Source of the DNA: Clostridia bacterium
GTDB lineage: Bacteria; Bacillota; Clostridia; Christensenellales; Borkfalkiaceae
Direction: 5' to 3'
NCBI GenBank assembly: GCA_029066845.1
Contig: JAIEFR010000017.1
Span: forward strand, 120,805 to 184,804
DNA length: 64,000 bases
The notes below the pieces were generated by a model. The model had not been told where the DNA came from and made no database searches. It saw only the letters and a list, made by a program, of their open reading frames with translations. Positions 49,987 through 58,024 of the stretch are shown here, piece after piece (the first letter of the stretch is position 1; each line of letters begins with the position of its first letter). Position numbers and translations under genes: made by a program.

Positions 49987-51315
49987 TTAATCTGCCGTTT
50001 TGAACTCGTTTACAGTGAAATACACCGAAACGTGATAATTTCCGTAATTGCCCTTTACGGTAAATTCGACGCAGTCGTTCGGCATTACCGAAAGCATAAT
50101 ATCGTCTATATTGTGCATACGGTTAACCTCCACTTCGTCCACTACGGTGTTGCGACGGATTACCTTTATATGCTTTATCACGTCGCCGATGCCGAGCTTT
50201 CCCACCGCGCTGCTGAGCATTCCTACGCCAGACACGGTAATCTCCTCGCATATTTCCGCATCCCCGTGCTCGTTCAGCCCGGGCGAATAGCTGTCCGTTA
50301 CGGTAAATTCTATGCCGTGGTCTACAATAGATATTCCGCGTGTATTTTCGCCCGAATAGGAATTAAGCATCTTGTTAACCACGCGCCTGGTCGAGGCGGC
50401 GGTGATAGCATATCCTCTGTCGGCATACGTTTTGCTGCTGGCGGACACAAGACCTACAAGCTCGCCGTCGCCGTTGAAAAGTCCGCCGCCCGAATTGCCG
50501 GGGTTAATGGGCGCCGACGTGCGCACTGCGGGGTGCGAACGGTAGTCGGGCTTTTCCTCCGTGCCTGCGTTGACGGTTATTTTTTCCAGGTCCTTCGTGA
50601 TATATCCGACGGTCGCACTCATAGTTTCGCTGTTGGCGTTGCCTATCGCATACACCGTTTCGCCGACGTAGTTTTCCTCGCGCATACACCAGTTCATTTT
50701 TTCCGCTTTGGAAACCTTTACCTTCTGGCTGCCCGTAACCTTTAAAAGCGCGGCGTCGTAGGTTATGCTTGCGGCAATCAGCTGCGCCTTGATAGCGTTC
50801 TTATTGTTTACCTTGTAATTGCTGCATTCGGAGCCGTAAAGCCAAACCGATATGTCGTCGCTGTAACCGTCGCCCAAAACGTCATCGTCGGGCGAATATA
50901 CCACGTGGCAGTTGGTCAGCACCAGCATATCGCCGTTTTCCCTGTCGATATCGATAATGATGCCCGAGCCTGCGCTGCTGCTTACGTGATAGCGGTTAGT
51001 TGTGCCCTTTTTGATTCTTGAAATTACGGATACGCTTGCCATAAGCGATTTGTTTATGCAAGCCTCCAACGACGTAATGTGTTCGAGGTCGGCGGGCGAA
51101 TAGGAAAGATACTGCTTTAAAAATTCGTCCATAGTCATATCGGGATTGCCCGATTCTGCCTTTGCCGCCTCGTATATGTCGTATATATTCAGATCCTTGC
51201 CGTTTATACCTTCCCTTCCCGACGAGGCACAGCCGCCGAAAAGCGCCGAAAGCCCCACCGCGGAGGACAGGGCAACACCGGCAAATATTCTTTTAAAAGC
51301 TAAGCCTTTTTTCAT
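49987..51315 (-). CDS. HtrA/DegP-like trypsin-fold lipoprotein protease with PDZ
   Basis: 442 residues. Signal peptide with lipobox SALFGGC, then a trypsin-like domain with His in LTNCHVVY, Asp in TYDAALLKV and Ser in NPGNSGGGLF, and a C-terminal PDZ-like region (about 340-430, with GIGDVIKHIKVI). It likely handles damaged or signalling proteins outside the membrane. The His motif reads TNCHVV rather than the usual TNxHVI. AAGGTG site; 15 bases after the UDPGP gene. Confidence 0.87.
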   Translation of the reverse strand: MKKGLAFKRIFAGVALSSAVGLSALFGGCASSGREGINGKDLNIYDIYEAAKAESGNPDMTMDEFLKQYLSYSPADLEHITSLEACINKSLMASVSVISRIKKGTTNRYHVSSSAGSGIIIDIDRENGDMLVLTNCHVVYSPDDDVLGDGYSDDISVWLYGSECSNYKVNNKNAIKAQLIAASITYDAALLKVTGSQKVKVSKAEKMNWCMREENYVGETVYAIGNANSETMSATVGYITKDLEKITVNAGTEEKPDYRSHPAVRTSAPINPGNSGGGLFNGDGELVGLVSASSKTYADRGYAITAASTRRVVNKMLNSYSGENTRGISIVDHGIEFTVTDSYSPGLNEHGDAEICEEITVSGVGMLSSAVGKLGIGDVIKHIKVIRRNTVVDEVEVNRMHNIDDIMLSVMPNDCVEFTVKGNYGNYHVSVYFTVNEFKTAD

Positions 51316-51330
51316 ACTTCACCTTACGGC

Positions 51331-52551
51331 TCAGAGTTCCACGCCGTTCGCTTCAAGCAGCGCGCGCGCCGTTTCCACACTGTCTACGCCCGTCGCGTTC
51401 TTGACGGGTGCAAACTCCTTTTCCCTTACCACCTCGAAGCCGAGGCAGCTGCCCGCAAGCTTGACCAAATCGACGGTAAGCGTTTCCAGCTTGTAGCCGT
51501 TGGGCTGTTCGGGCACGACCTTTTTGCCGCCGACTATGCACGCCACCTTTTTATTCGCGAGGTGATAAGGCAGCTTGCTTTTGTAAATGCCGTTCAGCTT
51601 TTCCACGCCGAACAGATAGTTCAATATTACGCCGAAGCAGTATACAAGTCTGCCCCGACCGTCCGTTTCAGTCTTCTGTTTATCGGGCATTTCGTAATAT
51701 TCCACGATTGCGGGCAGGCTGTCCTCCTTGCAGAGCACGCCCACCTTTTCCTCGGGTGAAACCTTTCTTACCACCTTGCCCGAACAAGCCGCTCCGCTTG
51801 CAATGGTTGCGCCGACGAACACGGGGTCGCATATGCGCTGTAAAACGTTATCCACGCCGTAAACGTTCAGCCATTCGATATTCTCTTTGTCGAGTATTCT
51901 GCCGCACTCCGCTTCCTTTAAAGAGGAATACCAGCCGCCGTTGCCGTTGGGCGTAAGCACGGGCTTATACGTTTCCTCCATAAGAATTTTTCCGTCCGTG
52001 GAAATTGCGGGCGCGGTCTTTTGCACGTAGAAATGCACCTTGCCTTTGGGGTAGCCGAAGTAAGCGTTTTGCTCGAAGAACGCCACCGTCTGCGCGTTGT
52101 TTATGGTGCTGGTCATAATAAATAAGTGCGGATACGCCCCCGCCCTCTTAGCAACCGCAATGAGGTTGCGCATCTGACATTCGAATATCGAAAGGGTCTT
52201 GGTGACGCCGATATTAAACGTGCCTTTGGGCGCGTCTATACCGAGGCGCGTGCCCTGTCCGCCAGCAAGCAGTACGGCGGCGACTTTGCCGTTTGCGATT
52301 GCTTCCAGTCCGGTTTTTTCGTACTCGCCGCGCTTTGCTTCAATCTCCTCCAACGTGAGCGCGTCGGCAGGCGACAGAACGCCCAGGCTCCTCTCCTTTC
52401 CGAAGTCCAGATTTTCCAGAACGGAAAAATCTATTTCCGCTATAGCCGCAAGAAGCTGCTGCTTTTCCCCGTCGGAAAGTCTTTCGTAATATTCCAGCAG
52501 GTGCTCCTGATTATACCTTTTAAGCAGTGCCTGCGCTTCCTTTAAATTCAT
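51331..52551 (-). CDS. UDPGP-family nucleotidyltransferase (UTP-sugar pyrophosphorylase)
   Basis: 406-residue enzyme of the UDPGP family (PF01704 type), more like eukaryotic UAP/UGP than bacterial GalU/GlmU. Uridine-binding loop LLAGGQGTRLGIDAPKGTFNIG, then MTSTINN, a region containing GNGG (near 207-210) and NVYGVDNVLQRICDPVFVG. The product is UDP-GlcNAc, UDP-GalNAc or UDP-glucose; not decidable by eye. GGAGG ribosome site and a consensus promoter. With pgcA and the polysaccharide genes it supports envelope sugar synthesis. Confidence 0.85.
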   Translation of the reverse strand: MNLKEAQALLKRYNQEHLLEYYERLSDGEKQQLLAAIAEIDFSVLENLDFGKERSLGVLSPADALTLEEIEAKRGEYEKTGLEAIANGKVAAVLLAGGQGTRLGIDAPKGTFNIGVTKTLSIFECQMRNLIAVAKRAGAYPHLFIMTSTINNAQTVAFFEQNAYFGYPKGKVHFYVQKTAPAISTDGKILMEETYKPVLTPNGNGGWYSSLKEAECGRILDKENIEWLNVYGVDNVLQRICDPVFVGATIASGAACSGKVVRKVSPEEKVGVLCKEDSLPAIVEYYEMPDKQKTETDGRGRLVYCFGVILNYLFGVEKLNGIYKSKLPYHLANKKVACIVGGKKVVPEQPNGYKLETLTVDLVKLAGSCLGFEVVREKEFAPVKNATGVDSVETARALLEANGVEL

Positions 52552-52614
52552 AGTTAAGTGCCTCCGCGTACGTAATATGTACGCCTTATCCCTGTAATAG
52601 TAACGACGTACTTT

Positions 52615-52643
52615 ATTATATATTATAAGTAGAATTATGTCAA
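52615..52643 (-). promoter_or_regulatory. UDPGP-htrA-sdaA operon promoter
   Basis: Perfect consensus TTGACA, 17-nt spacer, TATAAT on the minus strand. The leader includes a small inverted repeat, GCGTAC..GTACGC. Confidence 0.8.
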
Positions 52644-52699
52644 ATTCATTTTAAAAAGTGAAAAATGCGTGCACGCCGCTTATTTTTAAAAAAGCGATA

Positions 52700-52728
52700 T
52701 TGACTTTTGACGGCGGCGGTATTATACT
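52700..52728 (+). promoter_or_regulatory. Nudix-lemA operon promoter
   Basis: TTGACT, 17-nt spacer, TATACT, with an AAGGGGGA ribosome site before the ATG at 52783. Confidence 0.65.
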
Positions 52729-52782
52729 TTATTTGTATGAATTTGCTTCCGCGCCTATTCGGGCACGGGCAAGGGGGAAAAT

Positions 52783-53283
52783 ATGTATTGTCCCGTATGC
52801 GGGGAAAAACTTGCGCTATACGTACACGACCAGGAAGGGCTTGTGCCTTTTTGCAAACACTGCGAACAGTTCCGCTTTCCGCAGTTTGCCACAGCCGTTT
52901 CTATGGTTGTAACAAACAGAACAAAGGATAAAATTCTGCTTGCAAAGCACAAAAATCAGGACGACTTTATTTTATTTGCCGGCTACGTTAAAAAAGGCGA
53001 AACGGCGGAAAAGACGGTCACTCGCGAATTCCGCGAGGAAACGAGGCTGAACGTAGTAAAATACAAGTATATGTCCAGCCGCTACCACGAGCCGCACAAC
53101 GTGCTGATGCTCAACTTTGTCGTCATTGCCGAAAACGGCGAAATCGCGCTGGACACTTCCGAGCTGGACGAAGCCGTCTGGTTCGATTTTGACGGCGCGC
53201 TGGAAGCTATCAGAAAAAATTCCGACGCGGAGGCGTTTTTGAAAAACGCAATCGCCGAGCTGAAAAAACCCAATTCGATTTAA
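52783..53283 (+). CDS. Nudix hydrolase with zinc ribbon
   Basis: 166 residues. An N-terminal zinc ribbon (Cys3, Cys6, Cys24, Cys27) precedes a Nudix domain with box GYVKKGETAEKTVTREFREE; the Gly near the box end is replaced (TRL), a mild departure. The layout resembles the C-terminal half of NudC NAD+ pyrophosphatase, but the substrate is unknown. The ATG at 52783 follows AAGGGGGA and is preferred over frames starting in the promoter. lemA follows after 19 bases. Confidence 0.85.
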   Translation: MYCPVCGEKLALYVHDQEGLVPFCKHCEQFRFPQFATAVSMVVTNRTKDKILLAKHKNQDDFILFAGYVKKGETAEKTVTREFREETRLNVVKYKYMSSRYHEPHNVLMLNFVVIAENGEIALDTSELDEAVWFDFDGALEAIRKNSDAEAFLKNAIAELKKPNSI

Positions 53284-53302
53284 AAAAACGGAGGAAATAA
53301 AA

Positions 53303-53899
53303 ATGAATTTACTTGCAACCTTAGGCACGGGCGTTATAGTGGCTATTGCGGTAATCGCGGTGCTGCTGCTCATTGCAGTGTTTATTATCTGCTGGTTCAT
53401 CGGCGCGAGAAACGGCTTCGTAAGGCTTAAAAACAACTGCGAGGAAGCTTTATCGACCATTGACGTCTATCTTAAAAAGAGATACGACCTCATACCCAAC
53501 GTAGTGGAAACCGTAAAGGGCTACGTCAAGCACGAGAGCGAAACGCTTGAAAATATAGTTAAAGCGCGCAACCAAGCCGTACACGCCACCACTCCCGACG
53601 AGAAAATCGCGGCGGACGCTTCGGTTACCCACGCTATAAGAAGCATAAACGTGGTTGCCGAGCAATACCCCGACCTTAAAGCCAACCCCTCTTTCCTGGA
53701 TTTGTCGGCACAGCTTAAATCGATCGAAAGCCAGCTTGCGGAACAGAGAAAGTACTACAACGCAATGGTCAAGAGGCTGAACACAGAAAAGGATATATTC
53801 CCCAAGTCCATAGCCGCAAGGTCTATGCACATCGAAAAGATGAATTACTTCCAGCTTGACAGCGAGGAAGAAAGAAAAAATATTACCGTTAAATTTTAA
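53303..53899 (+). CDS. lemA: LemA family protein
   Basis: 198-residue LemA protein: an N-terminal helix (about 8-33), then a long helical coiled domain with RLKNNCEEALSTIDVYLKKR, YDLIPNVVETVKGY and KSIAARSMH near the end. Function unsettled; LemA often pairs with a DUF2207/TPM membrane protein, as here. GGAGG site. A GC hairpin with four T lies between it and the next gene and may lower read-through. Confidence 0.9.
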   Translation: MNLLATLGTGVIVAIAVIAVLLLIAVFIICWFIGARNGFVRLKNNCEEALSTIDVYLKKRYDLIPNVVETVKGYVKHESETLENIVKARNQAVHATTPDEKIAADASVTHAIRSINVVAEQYPDLKANPSFLDLSAQLKSIESQLAEQRKYYNAMVKRLNTEKDIFPKSIAARSMHIEKMNYFQLDSEEERKNITVKF

Positions 53900-53914
53900 A
53901 AAAGGTAAACAGGC

Positions 53915-53944
53915 GGGCGGCATCGGTTTAACTGCCGCCCTTTT
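53915..53944 (+). terminator. Intra-operon hairpin after lemA
   Basis: GGGCGGCA, 10-nt loop, TGCCGCCC, then TTTT; probably a partial terminator, ending 16 bases before the next ATG. Confidence 0.5.
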
Positions 53945-53959
53945 ATGTAAGTGAGAAAA

Positions 53960-55846
53960 ATGATTAAAGCAATTAAAAAACTGCCGCTGATTATAGCCGC
54001 GCTTATACTCGTGTTTATCGCCGTAACGTGCATTGCGGTGAATGCAAACGGTGCGCAAAAGGTTTACGCCGCGGGCGCTTACGACTTCGAATTCACCTCC
54101 TTCAACGTCAACTACGATATACGCGCCGACCGCACTATGGACGTAACGCTTGACCTTGCCGTGCATTACCTCGGTTACGACAGCACGGGAATTATGCACG
54201 ACATTCCCGTAAACGCGGGCGACAGAGTGAGAAAAATTCAGGCTTACGAGCTGAGCGAAGACGGCGTTGAATTTCACCTTGACTACAAGGTAAAGCGCGA
54301 GTACGCGGGCTTTATCACCGTGGATATGGGCGACTATTCCAACAAGACGAACGAAACGCACTACTACCGTATCAAGTACGAATACGCCATAACCAAACCG
54401 AGAGGCGAAAACGCAATCTGGCTGAACGCGGTGGGCTTCGGGTCGGAGGGCGAAATCAACGACGTCAACGTCACGTTGAAGCTTCCCGACGGGCTCGATT
54501 ATGCAAAGCGCTACACCAACAAAGCGGGCGAAGGCGACGGCGTTTCCGTAACGCCCAAAAACGGCGTAATATCACTTCATTACGACTACCTTCCGTCCTA
54601 CGAGGGCGTTACCGTCGAGATGATTTTCAACGACGGCGTGCTTTCCACCAAGGCGGATATGACCCCCTACTATATAATAATTGCGGCTTGCGTAATACTC
54701 GGGCTGCTGTTTGCGGTTAAATTCTTAAAATTCAACAAGGACGGACTTACGCCTGTTTCGGACACCCAGCCGCCCGCGGGAATGGGTCCCCTGGTAATGG
54801 GCAAGCTCATTGACAACCGCGTGGACCAGAGCGACGTTACCTCGCTGATATTCTACTGGGCAAACAAGGGCTATATCAAAATCGATTTGCAGAACGAAAA
54901 CGATATAGAGCTTATAAGAATTATGCAGCACCTGCCCGAGAGCGCGCCCAAGCACCAGCACATTATGTACGAAGGGCTTTTCAAGAGCGGCGATATAGTA
55001 AAGATAAACGAGCTTTCGCAGTCCTTCTACCCCGTCGTAGAGGCAGTGACAAAGGAAGTAAACGCCGAAAACAGCAAGCTGTACGACGGCAAGAGTATGG
55101 GCGTGGCGGTGTTGTTCGCGCTTATGGGCGGACTGCTGATGTGCCTTACCCCCATCATTCTGGCAATGACGACCATTTCGATGAAGCTGTTCACCGTCGT
55201 GCCGCTGTTTATGATTATCCCCGCGTTCATCGTGTTTGCCCTGACGCAGTCGGTAAAGTACAACACGCTGAAATACAAAAAGAAAAAGATAACCCTTATG
55301 TATGCGGGCATAGTGCTTTTGTCGCTTGTGTGCACCGCGGTATATGCGCTGTTCATTCCCTCGTACGTAATCGAACTCGTACCCAAGCTGATACTGTGCG
55401 TAGTCGGCTTTGCGATAGTTATTCTTTCCACGACGATTATAAGCCGCACGGAAGCGTACACCGAAAAGCTCAACCATATAGTGGGTTTCCGCGACTTTAT
55501 TACGTACGCAGAAAAGGATAAGCTCGAAGCGCTGTTGGAGGGCAACCCCGAGTACTACTATCAGGTTTTGCCCTATGCGATAGTGCTGGGCGTTTCCGAC
55601 ATCTGGGAAAACAAGTTTGCCGCGCTCACCGTTCCACCTCCCGCGTGGACGACGAGCAGCTATTCCGACACGATGTTCAGCTTTGTCGTATTCAACTCGG
55701 TTATCCGCAGAGCTAATCTGAATATGGTAAACACCTTTACCTCCCGCCCTTCGTCGGGCAGTTATTCTGGCGGCGGTCACGGAGGCGGTCACTTCGGAGG
55801 ATTTTCGGGCGGCGGTCACGGAGGCGGCGGTTTCCGCGGGCGGTGA
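53960..55846 (+). CDS. DUF2207 domain membrane protein
   Basis: About 628 residues. Signal or anchor helix at 10-30, an outer DUF2207 domain (about 40-235), helices near 240-260 and in the 375-490 region, and a Gly/Ser/His-rich tail (repeats of GGGHGGG and GGF), the common ending of DUF2207 proteins. Usually beside LemA, as here. A GTG three codons earlier is an alternative start; the ATG at 53960 is slightly preferred, as neither has a strong ribosome site. Function unknown. Confidence 0.83.
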   Translation: MIKAIKKLPLIIAALILVFIAVTCIAVNANGAQKVYAAGAYDFEFTSFNVNYDIRADRTMDVTLDLAVHYLGYDSTGIMHDIPVNAGDRVRKIQAYELSEDGVEFHLDYKVKREYAGFITVDMGDYSNKTNETHYYRIKYEYAITKPRGENAIWLNAVGFGSEGEINDVNVTLKLPDGLDYAKRYTNKAGEGDGVSVTPKNGVISLHYDYLPSYEGVTVEMIFNDGVLSTKADMTPYYIIIAACVILGLLFAVKFLKFNKDGLTPVSDTQPPAGMGPLVMGKLIDNRVDQSDVTSLIFYWANKGYIKIDLQNENDIELIRIMQHLPESAPKHQHIMYEGLFKSGDIVKINELSQSFYPVVEAVTKEVNAENSKLYDGKSMGVAVLFALMGGLLMCLTPIILAMTTISMKLFTVVPLFMIIPAFIVFALTQSVKYNTLKYKKKKITLMYAGIVLLSLVCTAVYALFIPSYVIELVPKLILCVVGFAIVILSTTIISRTEAYTEKLNHIVGFRDFITYAEKDKLEALLEGNPEYYYQVLPYAIVLGVSDIWENKFAALTVPPPAWTTSSYSDTMFSFVVFNSVIRRANLNMVNTFTSRPSSGSYSGGGHGGGHFGGFSGGGHGGGGFRGR

Positions 55847-55858
55847 GCCACCTTGGGG

Positions 55859-55876
55859 CAAGTCCTTTAATTGCTT
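55859..55876. repeat. 18-bp intergenic repeat, copy 2
   Basis: Identical to 31546-31563; here flanked so that GCAAG and CTTGC pair around it as a small hairpin. Confidence 0.6.
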
Positions 55877-55913
55877 GCGCTAATTAAAATACGCTTTCAC
55901 AACAAAACAAAAT

Positions 55914-55946
55914 AAGGGGCGGCTTGATTTCAAGCCGCCCCTTTTA
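55914..55946. terminator. Terminator between the DUF2207 gene and rplI
   Basis: AAGGGGCGGCTTGA/TCAAGCCGCCCCTT hairpin followed by TT, between convergent genes. Confidence 0.85.
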
Positions 55947-55960
55947 ATTGCATTATAATT

Positions 55961-56407
55961 TTATTCCTCGCCGCGCACCTGCACGCTTATTTTGGCGCTT
56001 ACGCCCTCGGCAAGCTTCAAGGTGACGTCGTAGTCGCCCACCAGCTTTATGGGGTTTGCAAGCACGATTTTCTTCTTGTCTATATCGTAACCCGCCGCCT
56101 TTAAGCTGTCGGAAATATCCTGTGCGGTTACCGAGCCGAACACCTTGCCGTTCTGCCCCACCTTTATGTTGACGGGGAACGCCTTGCCCTTTATTTCGTC
56201 CGCAAGCGCCTTCATTGCTTTCAGCTCCTCGCGCTTGTGGTATTCGTCTGCGGTCTTCCTCTGGTTGAGTTCGTTTATCTTGGTCGCCGTAGCCGCCTCC
56301 GCAAGTCCCTTCTTGATGAGGAAGTTGCGCGCATAGCCCTCGTTGACGTCCAGCAAGTCGCCCTTTTTGCCCTGTCCCTTTACGTCCTGCAATAGAATAA
56401 TCTTCAT
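55961..56407 (-). CDS. rplI: Ribosomal protein bL9
   Basis: Large-subunit protein binding 23S rRNA. 148 residues from the ATG at 56407, which follows AAAGGAGAAG; the longer frame starts at the -10 region and lacks family support. MKIILLQDVKGQGKKGDLLDVNEGYARNFL is cut to the recognised parts: the L9 N-domain signature IILLQDVKGQGKKGD and YARNFLIKKGLA, the long Lys/Glu connecting helix, then the C-terminal domain. Confidence 0.95.
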   Translation of the reverse strand: MKIILLQDVKGQGKKGDLLDVNEGYARNFLIKKGLAEAATATKINELNQRKTADEYHKREELKAMKALADEIKGKAFPVNIKVGQNGKVFGSVTAQDISDSLKAAGYDIDKKKIVLANPIKLVGDYDVTLKLAEGVSAKISVQVRGEE

Positions 56408-56433
56408 ATGCTTCTCCTTTTCTGTTACCATAT

Positions 56434-56462
56434 ATTGTACAGACAAACGGCGCGTTTGTCAA
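56434..56462 (-). promoter_or_regulatory. rplI promoter
   Basis: Minus strand TTGACA, 17-nt spacer, TACAAT, with the imperfect dyad AAACGCGCCGTTT inside the spacer. Confidence 0.7.
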
Positions 56463-56519
56463 TAGCAGGGTATAATTTGGGCAATACCGCACACAATAAA
56501 TTTAACGGAGGTAAACTTA

Positions 56520-56672
56520 ATGGAAAGTATCAATTTCGGTATTGCTTGCGACGTTTCCAACTGCAAGTATAACCACAACGGATGCAACTGCACGCTTGAC
56601 AAGATTCACGTAGGCTGCACTTGCGAAAGCGATCACTGCACCTGCTGCGAAAGCTTCTCCGATAAGGTTTAA
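56520..56672 (+). CDS. DUF1540 Cys-rich mini-protein (50 aa)
   Basis: 50 residues with nine Cys (positions 10, 15, 22, 24, 33, 35, 40, 42, 43), matching the DUF1540 layout CxxxxC...CxC..KIHVGC..CTCCESF. These small proteins are common in clostridia and probably bind a metal; role unknown. AACGGAGG lies 8 nt before the ATG. A TATAAT at 56471-56476 could be its -10, but no good -35 is present. A strong terminator follows, so it is a one-gene unit. Confidence 0.85.
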   Translation: MESINFGIACDVSNCKYNHNGCNCTLDKIHVGCTCESDHCTCCESFSDKV

Positions 56673-56689
56673 GCAAGTTTACAAAAAGG

Positions 56690-56723
56690 TTACGGCGCGG
56701 ACGATTTTTCGTCCACGCCGTAA
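56690..56723. terminator. Terminator between DUF1540 and the CvpA-like gene
   Basis: TTACGGCG-GGACGA, T loop, TCGTCC-CGCCGTAA with T-rich flanks; between convergent genes. Confidence 0.8.
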
Positions 56724-56738
56724 TTTACTTATTGCATA

Positions 56739-58013
56739 TTATGCCGCCAAAGCCCTTATTGCCGCTTCCACGGGAGTTTCCTCGGGCGTGATTATGGGCT
56801 CGGTAGGAACCTCGGGCGTCGGGTTTACCGGAACCTCTGGCGTAGGATTGACAGGCTCTGAACCTGAGCCGAACCATCCGCGCAGAGGCAACGACTGGAA
56901 CGCGCCGTTCATTATATTGTGCGAATACATACAGTCGCCGATGTTGGAGTACGCCGCGTACGTATTGAATTTTTCCATAAACGCCAAATCGTTGAGCGTA
57001 TAGGCGATGCCGCCGAAAACCATTATTATTACCAGCAGGACAAGCGTAAGCACTACCGCGCCGAGCACGCCGTCCACCGCGCAGAAGATTTTATTCTCCC
57101 TGAACTTTGACGTGATTTTGGGAAGGCATATGCCGACCAGTATGACGAATATGAGCGACAGTAAAAAGATTATGCCCGCAATTATGAAGCGCGCTATGAC
57201 CGTGGCAGTATCGCCGAGCACTGCCGTAAGAGCGGAAAGCATACCGTTTTTAAGTCCTTCAACCGCGCCCGCGCACATACTGCTTGAAGCAATCGAGTAG
57301 GAACCGATGCCGCATCCTACGAGCATACCTATGATTACCACGAAAGAGAATACCGAGCTTATACCGCTCTTATATCCTATTCTTACCGTCATCGAAAGCA
57401 CGCAGATCAAAGGCAGGTCGAAAGCGAGCTTGGTGCCCAGTCCCGTCCAGCTGCCAGAGCCGAGCGATTTGGCAAATATAGAAGTCAATAAACTTATTTG
57501 CGACAAATCGACGAACAGAAGCAGGGCAAGTATTGCCGCGCCTAACCCCATAAGTACGTTGAAGCAACCGTTTACCGCGCCTATTACGCCGTCCACTATG
57601 CCCCAGACACCTGCGGAATCCTTAATCTTTTTGGCCTTTTTAAGCTGATTTTTGTACTCGCGTTTGTCACCCGTATCGACAGCGTTCAGAATGAGCGCCT
57701 CGTTTTCCTCGATGACGTCCACGTTCTTATAGTGCGAAATGCGCTTGCGCGATTCCACAACTTTGATAAGCAGCTTTTGTAAGATTAAAGCAACACCGTT
57801 GAACGCGAACAGAACGACCACCGTGGTGACCAGCACCGCAATGCCGAATCCGCCCGAGGTCTTTTTAACCGCCGCGCCTATCGCCATCTGGAACAGAAGC
57901 GTAAGCAACGCTGTTATTCCCCAGAACGACGATTTTGTAAACTTTTGAAAAAATCCTGCAACAGCCCCCGAGATTGCTCCCAGAATGACTGCAACTATTA
58001 ATATTGCGGACAT
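56739..58013 (-). CDS. CvpA-like polytopic membrane protein
   Basis: 424 residues with about ten helices in two similar halves. GIVDGVIGAVNGCFNVLMGLG and a later AVDGVLGAVVLTLVL resemble the helix of CvpA-like proteins, suggesting an internal duplication. The C-terminal 60 residues are outside any helix and carry NPTPEVP repeats. GGAGG site, 12 bases after glnS, so it ends the fhs-glnS operon. Function unknown; the CvpA link is by pattern only. Confidence 0.6.
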   Translation of the reverse strand: MSAILIVAVILGAISGAVAGFFQKFTKSSFWGITALLTLLFQMAIGAAVKKTSGGFGIAVLVTTVVVLFAFNGVALILQKLLIKVVESRKRISHYKNVDVIEENEALILNAVDTGDKREYKNQLKKAKKIKDSAGVWGIVDGVIGAVNGCFNVLMGLGAAILALLLFVDLSQISLLTSIFAKSLGSGSWTGLGTKLAFDLPLICVLSMTVRIGYKSGISSVFSFVVIIGMLVGCGIGSYSIASSSMCAGAVEGLKNGMLSALTAVLGDTATVIARFIIAGIIFLLSLIFVILVGICLPKITSKFRENKIFCAVDGVLGAVVLTLVLLVIIMVFGGIAYTLNDLAFMEKFNTYAAYSNIGDCMYSHNIMNGAFQSLPLRGWFGSGSEPVNPTPEVPVNPTPEVPTEPIITPEETPVEAAIRALAA

Positions 58014-58024
58014 ATATCCTCCGT

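Noticed and set aside
56471-56476. TATAAT as a leaderless promoter for the DUF1540 gene
   Set aside because: It lies 44 bases from the ATG, which has a proper GGAGG; no -35 at the right distance.
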